Assembly: GCA_942491575.1 (NCBI GenBank) | Contig: CALOBT010000031.1 | Span: 1,860,001-1,924,000 of the forward strand | Reading direction: 5' to 3' | Length of the DNA: 64,000 nucleotides | DNA from: CAZHNW01 sp942491575 | GTDB taxonomy: Bacteria; Spirochaetota; UBA4802; UBA5550 | Position numbers and translations under genes: made by a program | Part shown: one piece after another, positions 1 through 8,274 of the stretch | Layout: every line of letters starts with the position of its first letter | Numbering within the stretch: the first letter of the stretch is position 1 | Notes under the pieces: model-generated | What the model was told of the DNA's origin: nothing | Databases searched by the model: none | What the model saw: only the letters and a program-made list of their open reading frames with translations

Positions 1-224
1 GATTGACTCCCTCCACAATTACAGGCCATATTGACAGGCTTGTGCAGGAGGGGCGAAATATTGATATGAGCCTGCATATCTCTCGTGACAGAAAAGAGGT
101 TATTGAGGAGCTCTTCAGGAAACGAAAAACTTCAGCTTTAACGGCAATTGTTGAAGCCTCAGGTAATACCGTCAGTTACGATGAGGCAAGGCTTGTAAGA
201 ATCTGGATGGAGCATTCTGACTGA
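1..224 (+). CDS. C-terminal fragment of a helicase with an HTH_40-type tail (gene starts before the window)
   Basis: The reading frame is already open at base 3 and runs to a TGA at 222-224, so only about the last 74 residues are present. They include a helix-turn-helix-like stretch (LTPSTITGHIDRLVQEG) followed by a short helical region ending SYDEARLVRIWM. This pattern matches the small C-terminal helix-turn-helix domain (HTH_40) found at the end of long RecQ-type and some PcrA-like helicases, where it may help bind DNA. No catalytic part is visible, so the helicase class is an inference. The gene converges on the reverse-strand chemotaxis receptor with a gap of 15 bases. Confidence 0.55.
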   Translation, partial: LTPSTITGHIDRLVQEGRNIDMSLHISRDRKEVIEELFRKRKTSALTAIVEASGNTVSYDEARLVRIWMEHSD

Positions 225-239
225 TTCAACCGGTCTCTT

Positions 240-1823
240 TTATCTTTCCGTAATAAGCTGCTTTAATTCAAGAGCGGCACTGTTGATGCTGTCTGCATAA
301 TCCTGAATTTCCATGTTATGCTGATTTATCGTCGTAGACATGTCCGCGAGGTTCTGGACCGTCTTGATGTTCTCTTCCATTGCAGTGAGCTGATCCAGGG
401 TAGCTGTTGTAATTCCCGAGGCCCTTTCACGGATCAGCCTCGACTGGCTCTGGACTTCATTTATTGTGCTTCGTTGATTTTTCATTGTATCGGTTACGGC
501 GGTGACATCATTAATTATTGATTGAAGTCGGACCATAATCGTTTCTGCAGAGGAGCCTGTCTGTCCCGCTACGGCAAGGCCCGAATCTATATCGCTGATA
601 ATATTTTGCATTGAAAGGCCGATTTCCTTGGAGTTATCCGAGGTGGCCGCTGCCAGCTTTCCTATTTCATCCGCCACCACGGCAAATCCCCGGCCATGCT
701 CTCCCGCCCTTGCAGCTTCGATGGAAGCATTGAGGGAGAGGAGGTTAATCTGGTCAGTGATGTCACTGATAATGCCGAGAAAATTGGTTATGGTCTGCCC
801 GCCGCCGCTGATACGTTCCATCGATGAAGTCATATCCCGGATGTGGTCTCTTGTTTCCTCGATGGCAGTTTTAATGGAACCTGCTGAATTGTGCATTGAA
901 TCGGTACTTTTCGAGACTTCCTCTCCAGTCTTTACCAGGTCATCACTGAGATTTTCCGCGCGAAGTCCCTCCGCCTCCTGTTCTTTCATGGAGCGGTGAA
1001 TCGATTCGTTGGTGGATGTAAGTTCTTCGTGACTTGCGGATAGTTCTTCGCTCATGGCAGCCTGTGTTTGGGAGAGGTCGTCGAAGTGGCTGCAGACCTC
1101 CTTCTGGTTGCTGCTTATGTTCGTCAGATTCTCCGCTACTGCAACGGCCCGGTCAACAAGCTCCTGCACCTGCCGGTAGCGGTCTTCCGCAACCTCCTGG
1201 TTGTTCTCCGCTTCTGCGGCAAAGTTGTTCATGTTTCGGATGATAATGATTGAAACGGCAGTGAAGGATAAAAAGAGCAGTATCCTGGTAACCTCATTAT
1301 CAATCATTATATGTCCCGGAATCTGTTTCCCTATTCCCGTGGGGACATCCCAGACTTTAATTGCCACTAAAAGAAGCAGGATGTATTCGGTGACTACGGT
1401 GATTCCCGCGGTCAGGGAGAGGCGCCAGTTGTTCTGCAGTATGGTAAATAAAAAGATAAAAAGATAGAAGGCAAACATTATCGTTTCATTTATGATTAGG
1501 TAGGGATTCCCGTCAAAACCATGACTCAGTTTCAGCATTGACGGGAGGCTGGCTTCGATAAATACCATGGAAAAAATAAGGGTACGGTACCGGATACCTT
1601 TTTTGGCAGTGATAATACTTGCCACTGAGAAGCTGAAAAAAAGAATAATCCCGATGGTATAGGTAATATTCATTACCGGGGGATTGTTCTTCATCGCAGG
1701 GAGGAAAATGCCAAGAAGGGCAAGTGCCAGGGCGATGCGAATTCGTCCTGAAATTATAGCCCCCTTATCTTCTATTTTTTTGATTGCGCCTTTTGGTTTC
1801 AGTGAAGATGTTGTTTCTGTCAT
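240..1823 (-). CDS. Methyl-accepting chemotaxis protein with a multi-TM N-terminal domain
   Basis: A 527-residue inner-membrane receptor. Residues about 28-195 hold around six hydrophobic segments in place of the usual periplasmic ligand-binding domain. There is no recognisable HAMP domain after the last segment (RNMNNFAAEAENN). A long coiled coil follows, and the conserved signalling hairpin is present (DQINLLSLNASIEAARAGE, then RGFAVVADEIGKLA), the region that binds CheA and CheW in this family. The multi-TM input suggests sensing within or near the membrane, but the ligand is unknown. A purine-rich AGGGGA stretch lies about nine bases before the ATG. No other chemotaxis gene is adjacent. 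Confidence 0.9.
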   Translation of the reverse strand: MTETTSSLKPKGAIKKIEDKGAIISGRIRIALALALLGIFLPAMKNNPPVMNITYTIGIILFFSFSVASIITAKKGIRYRTLIFSMVFIEASLPSMLKLSHGFDGNPYLIINETIMFAFYLFIFLFTILQNNWRLSLTAGITVVTEYILLLLVAIKVWDVPTGIGKQIPGHIMIDNEVTRILLFLSFTAVSIIIIRNMNNFAAEAENNQEVAEDRYRQVQELVDRAVAVAENLTNISSNQKEVCSHFDDLSQTQAAMSEELSASHEELTSTNESIHRSMKEQEAEGLRAENLSDDLVKTGEEVSKSTDSMHNSAGSIKTAIEETRDHIRDMTSSMERISGGGQTITNFLGIISDITDQINLLSLNASIEAARAGEHGRGFAVVADEIGKLAAATSDNSKEIGLSMQNIISDIDSGLAVAGQTGSSAETIMVRLQSIINDVTAVTDTMKNQRSTINEVQSQSRLIRERASGITTATLDQLTAMEENIKTVQNLADMSTTINQHNMEIQDYADSINSAALELKQLITER

Positions 1824-1923
1824 AATGCGTTTCCCCTGCCGTAATGTTAGCCCCCCTGCATTTTAGATTCAATAATTAAAAAGCATACAGGCAAAATGCC
1901 CGTTGTTGAGGTCTGTCCTGTTA

Positions 1924-3075
1924 TTAAAAGAAAAAGTTTTTCAGCATGTATGCGTAACTGATGCCGAGATAATTACCAATGACCCACCCGAGAATTCCCG
2001 TAAAGACTCCTGTTACAACGATGTCCTTGTTCTTGAGGGAAGCTGCAACCATGGGAACAAATGGAGGTGAAAGAACCAGTGCAACAGATGTAATTATGTG
2101 CGTGTCCCTGTCAACCCTTGTTATAAATGATAACAGTGCGTGAACTGCCGCTGCAACAAAAACCGCAATGGTAACATAAGCAATCATTACCGGTGCCGTG
2201 TTTATCAGCTTGCTCACGTCCGCCATTGAACTGACCACCAGAGAAAAAATAAGAATGATATAGTAGCCAAGCTGAAAGGTGTATTCAATGTTCCGTACTT
2301 TATCGATGAATGAAGCCCCGGCACCGAGAGTGGTTATGCTCAGTATTGCCACTACCATGGATATATCCTTCGGTACGATTTCGGAAAGCCCCACACCGAT
2401 GCCGACGCAGATCATGGCAAGGAGGAGGGCCCCCGCAATCGGTTTTATATGCTGCTTCGTGAATCCGGTGAAATGGGTTTTGAATCCTGAATCTTCGATA
2501 TCATTGTCATTCTCTTCGTCGCTGATTGAGAAGGAAGGAAGAAAAAGTCCAAGAATTTTGGGCAGGACCGTTATTACAATAAGCAGATAAATTGCTCCTA
2601 TGAAAACATCCGATGCATGTACAGCCACGTACTGCGCCGGATCGACCTGCAGGGCGGTTCCTATGGAAGCGAGGTTAGGTGTACCCCCGGTGTAACAGCC
2701 GATCAGCATTCCGGAAACCTTCCATGTGTCGGGAGCCTTTGATTTGAATAGAAGCAGTGCCGTGGTGGTTGATGCCAGTACAGATATGATAGCCGCAATA
2801 AAGGAAATAAGGCTTTTCCCCGCAAGTCGTGACCACCGTTTTAAATTTATTGAAAAGAAAAGAAGGGGAAGGGCCAGGGCAATGGTAACCTCTGTTATCG
2901 TAGTCTGGGCCTTTAGAATATTTTGCGGGAATATTCCCAGGTTCCCCACCAGGATTCCCGCGCCGTAACAGAGGACGACGGCACCGATTTTATCGAGTAT
3001 GCTGTATCTCTGGCAGAGATACATAATCAGCATTGGAAAGGTAACGAAGAAAATAATCCATATTATTAAACTCAT
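1924..3075 (-). CDS. DUF819 family integral membrane protein
   Basis: A 383-residue polytopic membrane protein with about ten hydrophobic segments and the signature GGTPNLASIGTAL about one third of the way along, as seen in DUF819 (YjcL-like) proteins, whose function is not established. A TTG-initiated extension of ten codons is possible, but the ATG at 3075 has a strong ribosome site (AGGGGGAACC directly before it), so I use that start. It lies 192 bases downstream of the aldehyde oxidoreductase on the same strand, with a hairpin repeat between them, so joint transcription with that operon is possible but not shown. A transport role is plausible and unproven. Confidence 0.8.
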   Translation of the reverse strand: MSLIIWIIFFVTFPMLIMYLCQRYSILDKIGAVVLCYGAGILVGNLGIFPQNILKAQTTITEVTIALALPLLFFSINLKRWSRLAGKSLISFIAAIISVLASTTTALLLFKSKAPDTWKVSGMLIGCYTGGTPNLASIGTALQVDPAQYVAVHASDVFIGAIYLLIVITVLPKILGLFLPSFSISDEENDNDIEDSGFKTHFTGFTKQHIKPIAGALLLAMICVGIGVGLSEIVPKDISMVVAILSITTLGAGASFIDKVRNIEYTFQLGYYIILIFSLVVSSMADVSKLINTAPVMIAYVTIAVFVAAAVHALLSFITRVDRDTHIITSVALVLSPPFVPMVAASLKNKDIVVTGVFTGILGWVIGNYLGISYAYMLKNFFF

Positions 3076-3190
3076 GGTTCCCCCTGATTTTTGTCTTCCG
3101 GGCAATAGTAATTCAAAATAACCGGCCTTTTTTATTGTGCATAGTTAAGTTTGCATTTAAACAAGTTGCAAAGGATTTTTTTGATTTTTT

Positions 3191-3225
3191 CATGAAGGCG
3201 CGAAAGCGCTTTTTGCCCCTTCGTA
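3191..3225. repeat. Dispersed hairpin repeat, copy 1
   Basis: A GCGC-GAAA-GCGC hairpin sits inside a longer imperfect palindrome (GAAGG near the left end, CCTTC at the right). Bases 3191-3212 are identical to 60622-60643, and a diverged version lies at 37224-37257. It sits in the 192-base gap between the aldehyde oxidoreductase and DUF819 genes. Read on the reverse strand, the stem is followed by an A-rich and T-rich tract, so it might also act as a transcription terminator or attenuator. Confidence 0.6.
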
Positions 3226-3267
3226 ATAGTACTTTTTACGCCTTTTAAAAAAATTTTCTGATTTTTC

Positions 3268-5097
3268 TCAAATCAAGTCAAGTTCCTTTAGTTTCTTTTT
3301 ACCTGGAATCCCTTCCACTGTCCAGCCGCGAAGCCGGTAATATTCATCAAGCATCTGATTCAGATCTTCTTCGGTGATGGCTCGTCCCGCAAGGGGGCCG
3401 TCAGGAATAGGTTCGTGGAGTACACGCCACGGAAGGGTGTCATCGTTGCGGGTAACGCCCCGTTGTGTATTTATCAGGCGTTCAAGGTTGTAGATGCGTT
3501 CCCCGGTTTTTTCAAGTTCCTCGAGGGTGTAATCTGCACCGGTAACCAGGTTTATCATCTTGAGTAGTTTTTCTTCAATTTCACGTCCCGAGGCGCGTTC
3601 AGAAAGAAAACGGCACATGACCAGGGAATCTCCCAGTGCAGTGGCATGATTGCTTTTAATAATATATGAAGGAAGTCCTTCGAAGCCGGGATCTTCGGCG
3701 GGGGGGCGGTAATTGGCACGTGCATCGTGATGACTTCCCCCGCGGGTGGCCGTTGCATAGGCAAGGCCCATGGTGCGGACCCCCCTTGCTGAGTGACCGG
3801 CAATCTCAAGTCCCTTCACCGCGTAGAGGAAGTTTTTTGAATTGCCCCCGATTTCTTCAGCAAGGCGTTGGCTCCCCATCGCGAGAAGTTCGCCTATTCT
3901 TCCTTCCCTTAAAGCCGCCATCCTTGTAATTTCAGGGAGCCTGGAGAATTGACCAAACTCAAGGGGAATTTCCAGGTCATCATTGCTGAACAGATTTTTC
4001 TCAACGCATTCCGTCAAAAAGGCTACGGTGACGCCGAAGCTGATGGTATCAATCCCGAGTTCATCGCAGATATGATTAGCATTGAAGATGGACTGGAGGT
4101 CGTTGTTTTCAAGCATTGAACCGATGGCAAAGAGTGTTTCGTATTCGGGCATCTTGACTTCAAGGTCCCTGTGTTCACCTTCATTTATTTTAATCATTTT
4201 CCCGCAGGCGACGGGGCATCCACGGCAGGCGATATGTTTTGTCCGGTGTTTCTCCGCAATGGTCTGGCCGCTGATTGCCTCATGTCCCGCGAAGGTTTCT
4301 CTTTGATTGTTTCGCGTACCGAGTCGCCCTGAGGCGTTGATGTTATTTACAAGTATTGGTGTGCCGATATCGGTGAGTCCCTTCGCCTGCTCCCGTACCG
4401 AGGGAAGGAGCTCCTTTAGAAGACTTTTCAGTTCATCGGGAAAAGCAGTAGTTACTTTTTTACTTCCCCGAAGGGCCACCCCTTTAATATTCTTTGAACC
4501 CATGACGGCGCCGAGGCCGCCGCGTCCCGCAGCACTGAGGCGTTTGCCGCTGCACATGATTGAGGCGTATGGGACAAGCTTTTCCCCCGCGGGCCCAATC
4601 ACTGCTGTCTGAACATCCGGGGCTGTTTCGGAAAGTATTATGCTGTGGGTTTTACCGGTTTGCTCGCCTGACAGGTGAGATGCGGGCCTGATTTCAGCTT
4701 TACCGTCATTGATATAGAGATATACCGGTTCTGAAGATTTCCCCGCGATGACAATTGCATCATACCCTGCGGGGCGAATAGATGCGGCAAAGTCTCCGCC
4801 GAAATTTGAATCCGCGAATATTCCGGTAAGGGGGCTGATCCCTGCGAGGTGTCCGCGTCCGCTTCCCCATACGGCGGTTCCGTTAAAGGGGCCCGTTGCG
4901 AAAACCAGAACATTTTCCGGTGAGAGGGGATCGGCTGATGGGGGGACAGTGTCATGAATAATTTTTGCCGCAAGACCGTTGCCTCCGAGAAACAGGCGTG
5001 CCGTCCCGGCATCCAGCTCCCTTGTGTCAGCGGTTTTATCCGTCAGGTTCACATAAAGAATTTTTCCGATATAGCTATCCATAACTTGACTTCTCAT
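3268..5097 (-). CDS. Aldehyde ferredoxin oxidoreductase (tungsten/molybdenum pterin enzyme)
   Basis: A 609-residue cytoplasmic enzyme of the AOR family, which oxidises aldehydes to carboxylic acids and passes electrons to ferredoxin. The N-terminal AOR domain begins SYIGKILYVNLT. The three clustered iron-sulfur cysteines are C291, C294 and C298 (ACRGCPVACGK), and the fourth is C495 (SLVMCRF), matching the 4Fe-4S spacing of the archaeal enzymes. Length is normal for the family. The ATG at 5097 begins three bases after the stop of the aminotransferase gene, so the two are probably translationally coupled. An ATG five codons in, at 5082, is an alternative start. Context suggests that the substrate is an aldehyde made by the two upstream PLP enzymes. 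Confidence 0.93.
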   Translation of the reverse strand: MRSQVMDSYIGKILYVNLTDKTADTRELDAGTARLFLGGNGLAAKIIHDTVPPSADPLSPENVLVFATGPFNGTAVWGSGRGHLAGISPLTGIFADSNFGGDFAASIRPAGYDAIVIAGKSSEPVYLYINDGKAEIRPASHLSGEQTGKTHSIILSETAPDVQTAVIGPAGEKLVPYASIMCSGKRLSAAGRGGLGAVMGSKNIKGVALRGSKKVTTAFPDELKSLLKELLPSVREQAKGLTDIGTPILVNNINASGRLGTRNNQRETFAGHEAISGQTIAEKHRTKHIACRGCPVACGKMIKINEGEHRDLEVKMPEYETLFAIGSMLENNDLQSIFNANHICDELGIDTISFGVTVAFLTECVEKNLFSNDDLEIPLEFGQFSRLPEITRMAALREGRIGELLAMGSQRLAEEIGGNSKNFLYAVKGLEIAGHSARGVRTMGLAYATATRGGSHHDARANYRPPAEDPGFEGLPSYIIKSNHATALGDSLVMCRFLSERASGREIEEKLLKMINLVTGADYTLEELEKTGERIYNLERLINTQRGVTRNDDTLPWRVLHEPIPDGPLAGRAITEEDLNQMLDEYYRLRGWTVEGIPGKKKLKELDLI

Positions 5098-5100
5098 TAT

Positions 5101-6471
5101 TTATTCTTCGGTAAATTTGTCAGATTCATTCAGGGCCTCATCCATCATGGAGATGCCTTCATCTATTTCATCTTTGGTGATAATCAGCGGCGGCGCCATT
5201 GCAATGACATTGCCTGGATTTGCCGCCATGGCAATCATGCCGAGTTCCCCCAGCTTTTTTGCAACGGCGAGTTTCGGATTCATTCCCTGGCGGATTTTAG
5301 CATCCGTGGGAATTATCGGTTCCCTTGTTTTCCTGTTTTTTACAAGTTCGAGACCCACAAAGAGTCCCAGACCGCGAACATCTCCCACGGAGGGGTGTTT
5401 CTCCATCAGTTCAATGGCCCTCTCCTTCAGGTATTCCCCCATGACCAATGAGTTTTCTATCAGGTTATCTTCCTGGTACACCTGGATTACACGGAGGGCC
5501 GTGGCGCAGGCGAGGGCATGTCCCGCGTAGGTGGCGCCGTGGCTGAAAAAATTGTCTTTGAAATAATCACCGATTTCCTTTGTGGCGATTGTGACCCCCA
5601 GGGGGAGGTATCCCGATGTGATGCCCTTCGCAAGTGACATGATGTCCGGGGCCACATCCCAGTGGTCCATTGCAAACCATTTACCTGTGCGGCCAAAACC
5701 AGTCATTACCTCATCGGCAATCATCAGCACTCCCCACCTGTCACAGACCTTTTTCAATTCGGGGAAGTATTCTTTGGGCGGCACTATAATTCCATTGGCA
5801 CCGACGACGGGTTCAAATATTATGCCGCCGACCAACTCATCGCCGCCTTCGAGTTCTATCACTTCATCAATATATTTTACACACTGCATATCGCATGAAG
5901 GATATTCGAGACCGAACATGCAGCGGTAGCAGTAGGGCTGGGGTACCCTCACGTATTCTGTTCCGCCCTGGACCTGGGCCCAGTTGCGGGCGTCACCGCT
6001 GGAGAGAGACATGGATGCGGCGGTTCCACCATGATATGTGCGGTACCGCGTCAGAATCTTCCGCTTCCCCGTGTACTGATGACACATCTTGACTGCCGCT
6101 TCATTGGCCTCGGTACCCCCCAGTGAAATGAACGAACGGGAGAGGTCACCGGGAGTTATCTCTTCAAGAGTTTTTGCCAGGAGGGCACGTGGTTTATTGG
6201 ACATGCTGGGGGCAAAACTGGCCAGCTCCGCCGCCTGCTTAGATATGACATCGATAACTCGCTGATCCCCGTGGCCGATATTGTGGCTGACAAAACATGA
6301 ACTGAAGTCGAGACGTTCCCTTCCGTCTTCATTGGTAAAACGTACCCCCTTCGCGGATATTGCCCGGGGAGGGGACACCGCCGGCTGGTATGACCAGGAA
6401 TGAAATATGTTATTTACCTCATAGCTGTTGAGGTCTTCGCTGCTGTCCGGTATATTTTTCAGGTCTTTCAT
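5101..6471 (-). CDS. Class III PLP-dependent aminotransferase family protein
   Basis: A 456-residue fold-type I PLP enzyme. Visible motifs are GGTEAN near residue 118 (phosphate binding), ADEV at 252-255 and the Schiff-base lysine at about K282 (SLAKGITSGY). A cysteine-rich insert (PYCYRCMFGLEYPSCDMQC, near 179-197) is seen in several amine:pyruvate-type members. The family includes GABA, taurine, beta-alanine and putrescine transaminases, and also ethanolamine-phosphate phospho-lyase, so the substrate cannot be read from sequence alone. It is the middle gene of the three-gene operon, 96 bases after the decarboxylase and 3 before the aldehyde oxidoreductase, which fits a job of making an aldehyde. 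A GGAG site precedes the ATG by seven bases. Confidence 0.9.
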   Translation of the reverse strand: MKDLKNIPDSSEDLNSYEVNNIFHSWSYQPAVSPPRAISAKGVRFTNEDGRERLDFSSCFVSHNIGHGDQRVIDVISKQAAELASFAPSMSNKPRALLAKTLEEITPGDLSRSFISLGGTEANEAAVKMCHQYTGKRKILTRYRTYHGGTAASMSLSSGDARNWAQVQGGTEYVRVPQPYCYRCMFGLEYPSCDMQCVKYIDEVIELEGGDELVGGIIFEPVVGANGIIVPPKEYFPELKKVCDRWGVLMIADEVMTGFGRTGKWFAMDHWDVAPDIMSLAKGITSGYLPLGVTIATKEIGDYFKDNFFSHGATYAGHALACATALRVIQVYQEDNLIENSLVMGEYLKERAIELMEKHPSVGDVRGLGLFVGLELVKNRKTREPIIPTDAKIRQGMNPKLAVAKKLGELGMIAMAANPGNVIAMAPPLIITKDEIDEGISMMDEALNESDKFTEE

Positions 6472-6567
6472 GGTTTTTCTCCGAATAGAAAAAATTCTCT
6501 GTCCAAAATGGCGCCGATGCCGTCCGCGCTTTCTGGAGACTCTGCTTCTGCGCCTGGAATGGTCCTA

Positions 6568-8037
6568 CTAAAATTTACGTTTCATCCGCAGGAACCACAT
6601 CCCCAGACGCGTAGCCAGGTCCGGCTTCTGCGCCTCTTCTCCTTCCCCGGCGTTGACGCCGGTATTTTCAAGGTCTATCATTTTTCCCTCAGGGCCGTAG
6701 AGGTCTACAAACATATTGAGAACCTGTTTTCGGATCATTCCCCGGAGGGGAATTTTTGAGATCATGCCGTAGGTTGCGGCTCCACCCTGTTCTGCCAGTT
6801 CAGGGTGCTTTCTGACTTCCTCTACCGAATCGCGAAGGTCCTTAAGGTATTTCTTTACTGTTTTTTCATGGAGGGGCGTCACCATGGCGTGGAGACCGTC
6901 GGGGCGCTGCAACCGGTCAATGTGCCATCCCCGGTTTTCCATCTGGTCCCCCACGGCGAAGATGCTGATATTTTTATCCGTTGAGCGGTAGCCGAAAAGG
7001 CTTGCCTGTGGGTCGCCTATAATTTCCAGTTCAGGTATTTTTTTGATTCCATTCATCAATGCCCGCGTCGTATCCATGGTCCGCCGGGCGATATCAAGAT
7101 AGCCCTCTTCGCCGATGGCCTGCAGGGCCGCCCATGCCGCTCCGTATGCGCCTCCGGGACGTGTACCGAGAAGTGCAGGGGAAGCGAAAACCCCGCCGGG
7201 CCAGTCATCGCTGACAAAGAACTGGTGCTGCAGGTAATCGGTATTCCGGTAGAGAATCGTTGAGGCCCCCTTTGCGGCAAAACCGTATTTGTGGGTATCC
7301 GCAGAAATAGAGGTGACTCCGGGCACCCTGAAGTCCCAGGGTGGGAGTTTATTTCCCAGCTTTTCAATAAAGGGAAGTAAATATCCCCCCACACATGCAT
7401 CCACATGGAGGGGAATGTTTTTTTTCTCGGCAATTTCTCCCAGCTCTTCAATGGGATCGATGATGCCGTGGGGATATTCCGGGGCGCCCCCCAGGAGCAT
7501 GATGGTGTTCCGGTTGATTGATTTTTTTACCGCCTTTGTATCGACGAAGTAATTTTCATTGAGGGGGGCATAGATTGCCTTCACGTTGAAATATTCCGCG
7601 GCTTTTTGCCATGCCACATGGGCCGTGACGGGGATTATCATATTTGGTTTTCTGATCCACGGCCGCTTGGCTCTTGCCATGTCCCGGTATGTTTTTACTG
7701 CCAGGAGGCAGCTTTCAGTGCCCCCGGAGGTCATGACGCCGCAGACATTTTTATCACCATTGAGAAGATTGGCGGTAATGCGGATAACGTTCGTTTCAAG
7801 TTTTTTCAGGCTCTGGAAGGCCATGGGATTAAGGCCATTGGCTGAGAGCAGTATGCCATAGGCGTCGTGGAGAAAATTCGTGTGCTCTTCCCCGAGGTAG
7901 TAAACGAGGCTCCAGGTCTTGAGGTCTTTGTATTCGGGATCTCCCGCGGTACAGGCTTTCAGTTCCTTCAGGATTTCTTTTTTCTTTCTTCCTTTTAAAG
8001 GAAGTTTAGCGCTGTCTGAAGTCATTGCAGTCTCCAT
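6568..8037 (-). CDS. Sphingosine-1-phosphate-lyase-like PLP decarboxylase (group II)
   Basis: A group II PLP decarboxylase-fold enzyme of about 489 residues. It resembles eukaryotic sphingosine-1-phosphate lyase over most of its length: MTSGGTES, PVTAHVAWQKAA, PLHVDACVGGYLLPF, the PLP lysine in SISADTHKYGFAAKG (about K250), the GGVFASPALLGTRPGG loop, and a C-terminal GAATYGM. That enzyme splits long-chain base phosphates into a fatty aldehyde and phosphoethanolamine. Bacterial relatives can have other substrates. The ATG at 8037 has AGGG eight bases upstream. ATG codons at 8055 and 8025 are alternatives, the latter preceded by GGAG. It is first in the operon with the aminotransferase and aldehyde oxidoreductase, directly behind a palindromic promoter. 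There is no N-terminal membrane anchor as in the eukaryotic protein. Confidence 0.82.
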   Translation of the reverse strand: METAMTSDSAKLPLKGRKKKEILKELKACTAGDPEYKDLKTWSLVYYLGEEHTNFLHDAYGILLSANGLNPMAFQSLKKLETNVIRITANLLNGDKNVCGVMTSGGTESCLLAVKTYRDMARAKRPWIRKPNMIIPVTAHVAWQKAAEYFNVKAIYAPLNENYFVDTKAVKKSINRNTIMLLGGAPEYPHGIIDPIEELGEIAEKKNIPLHVDACVGGYLLPFIEKLGNKLPPWDFRVPGVTSISADTHKYGFAAKGASTILYRNTDYLQHQFFVSDDWPGGVFASPALLGTRPGGAYGAAWAALQAIGEEGYLDIARRTMDTTRALMNGIKKIPELEIIGDPQASLFGYRSTDKNISIFAVGDQMENRGWHIDRLQRPDGLHAMVTPLHEKTVKKYLKDLRDSVEEVRKHPELAEQGGAATYGMISKIPLRGMIRKQVLNMFVDLYGPEGKMIDLENTGVNAGEGEEAQKPDLATRLGMWFLRMKRKF

Positions 8038-8075
8038 TAGTTTTCCCTGATACATAAAACTTTATAAATTTCACT

Positions 8076-8112
8076 ATAATGAAATATAATTCATTATGTA
8101 GAAAATTGTCAA
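8076..8112 (-). promoter_or_regulatory. Promoter with palindromic operator for the lyase-aminotransferase-AOR operon
   Basis: Reading the reverse strand, TTGACA (8112-8107) is followed after 18 bases by TATATT (8088-8083). The -10 element lies inside a perfect inverted repeat, ATAATGAA-N6-TTCATTAT (8076-8097). A repressor bound there would block RNA polymerase. The lyase start codon is about 45 bases downstream. The repeat shape would suit a dimeric regulator of the TetR, Fur or GntR type; which one is not shown. Confidence 0.62.
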
Positions 8113-8207
8113 TCAAAATTGAAAAATTTAAGTACCTTTGACAGGATAGTATTTTTAAGTAATTTATTCAAGAAAGATTACGGGGAAGTAGATGCAATTT
8201 AACATAG

Positions 8208-8243
8208 TTGACATCGCAGGCGGTATGTGCAATATTTTGCACA
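8208..8243 (+). promoter_or_regulatory. Promoter with palindromic operator for the HD-like gene
   Basis: TTGACA at 8208-8213 is followed after 17 bases by AATATT at 8231-8236. The -10 sits inside a perfect inverted repeat, TGTGCAA-TATT-TTGCACA (8226-8243). A second possible -35 (TTGACA, 8138-8143) lies further upstream. The position of the repeat argues that translation starts at the ATG at 8275 rather than the GTG at 8227 inside the palindrome. Confidence 0.55.
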
Positions 8244-8274
8244 AGAAATAATTCTCTTCAGCGGGTCCCGGGAT

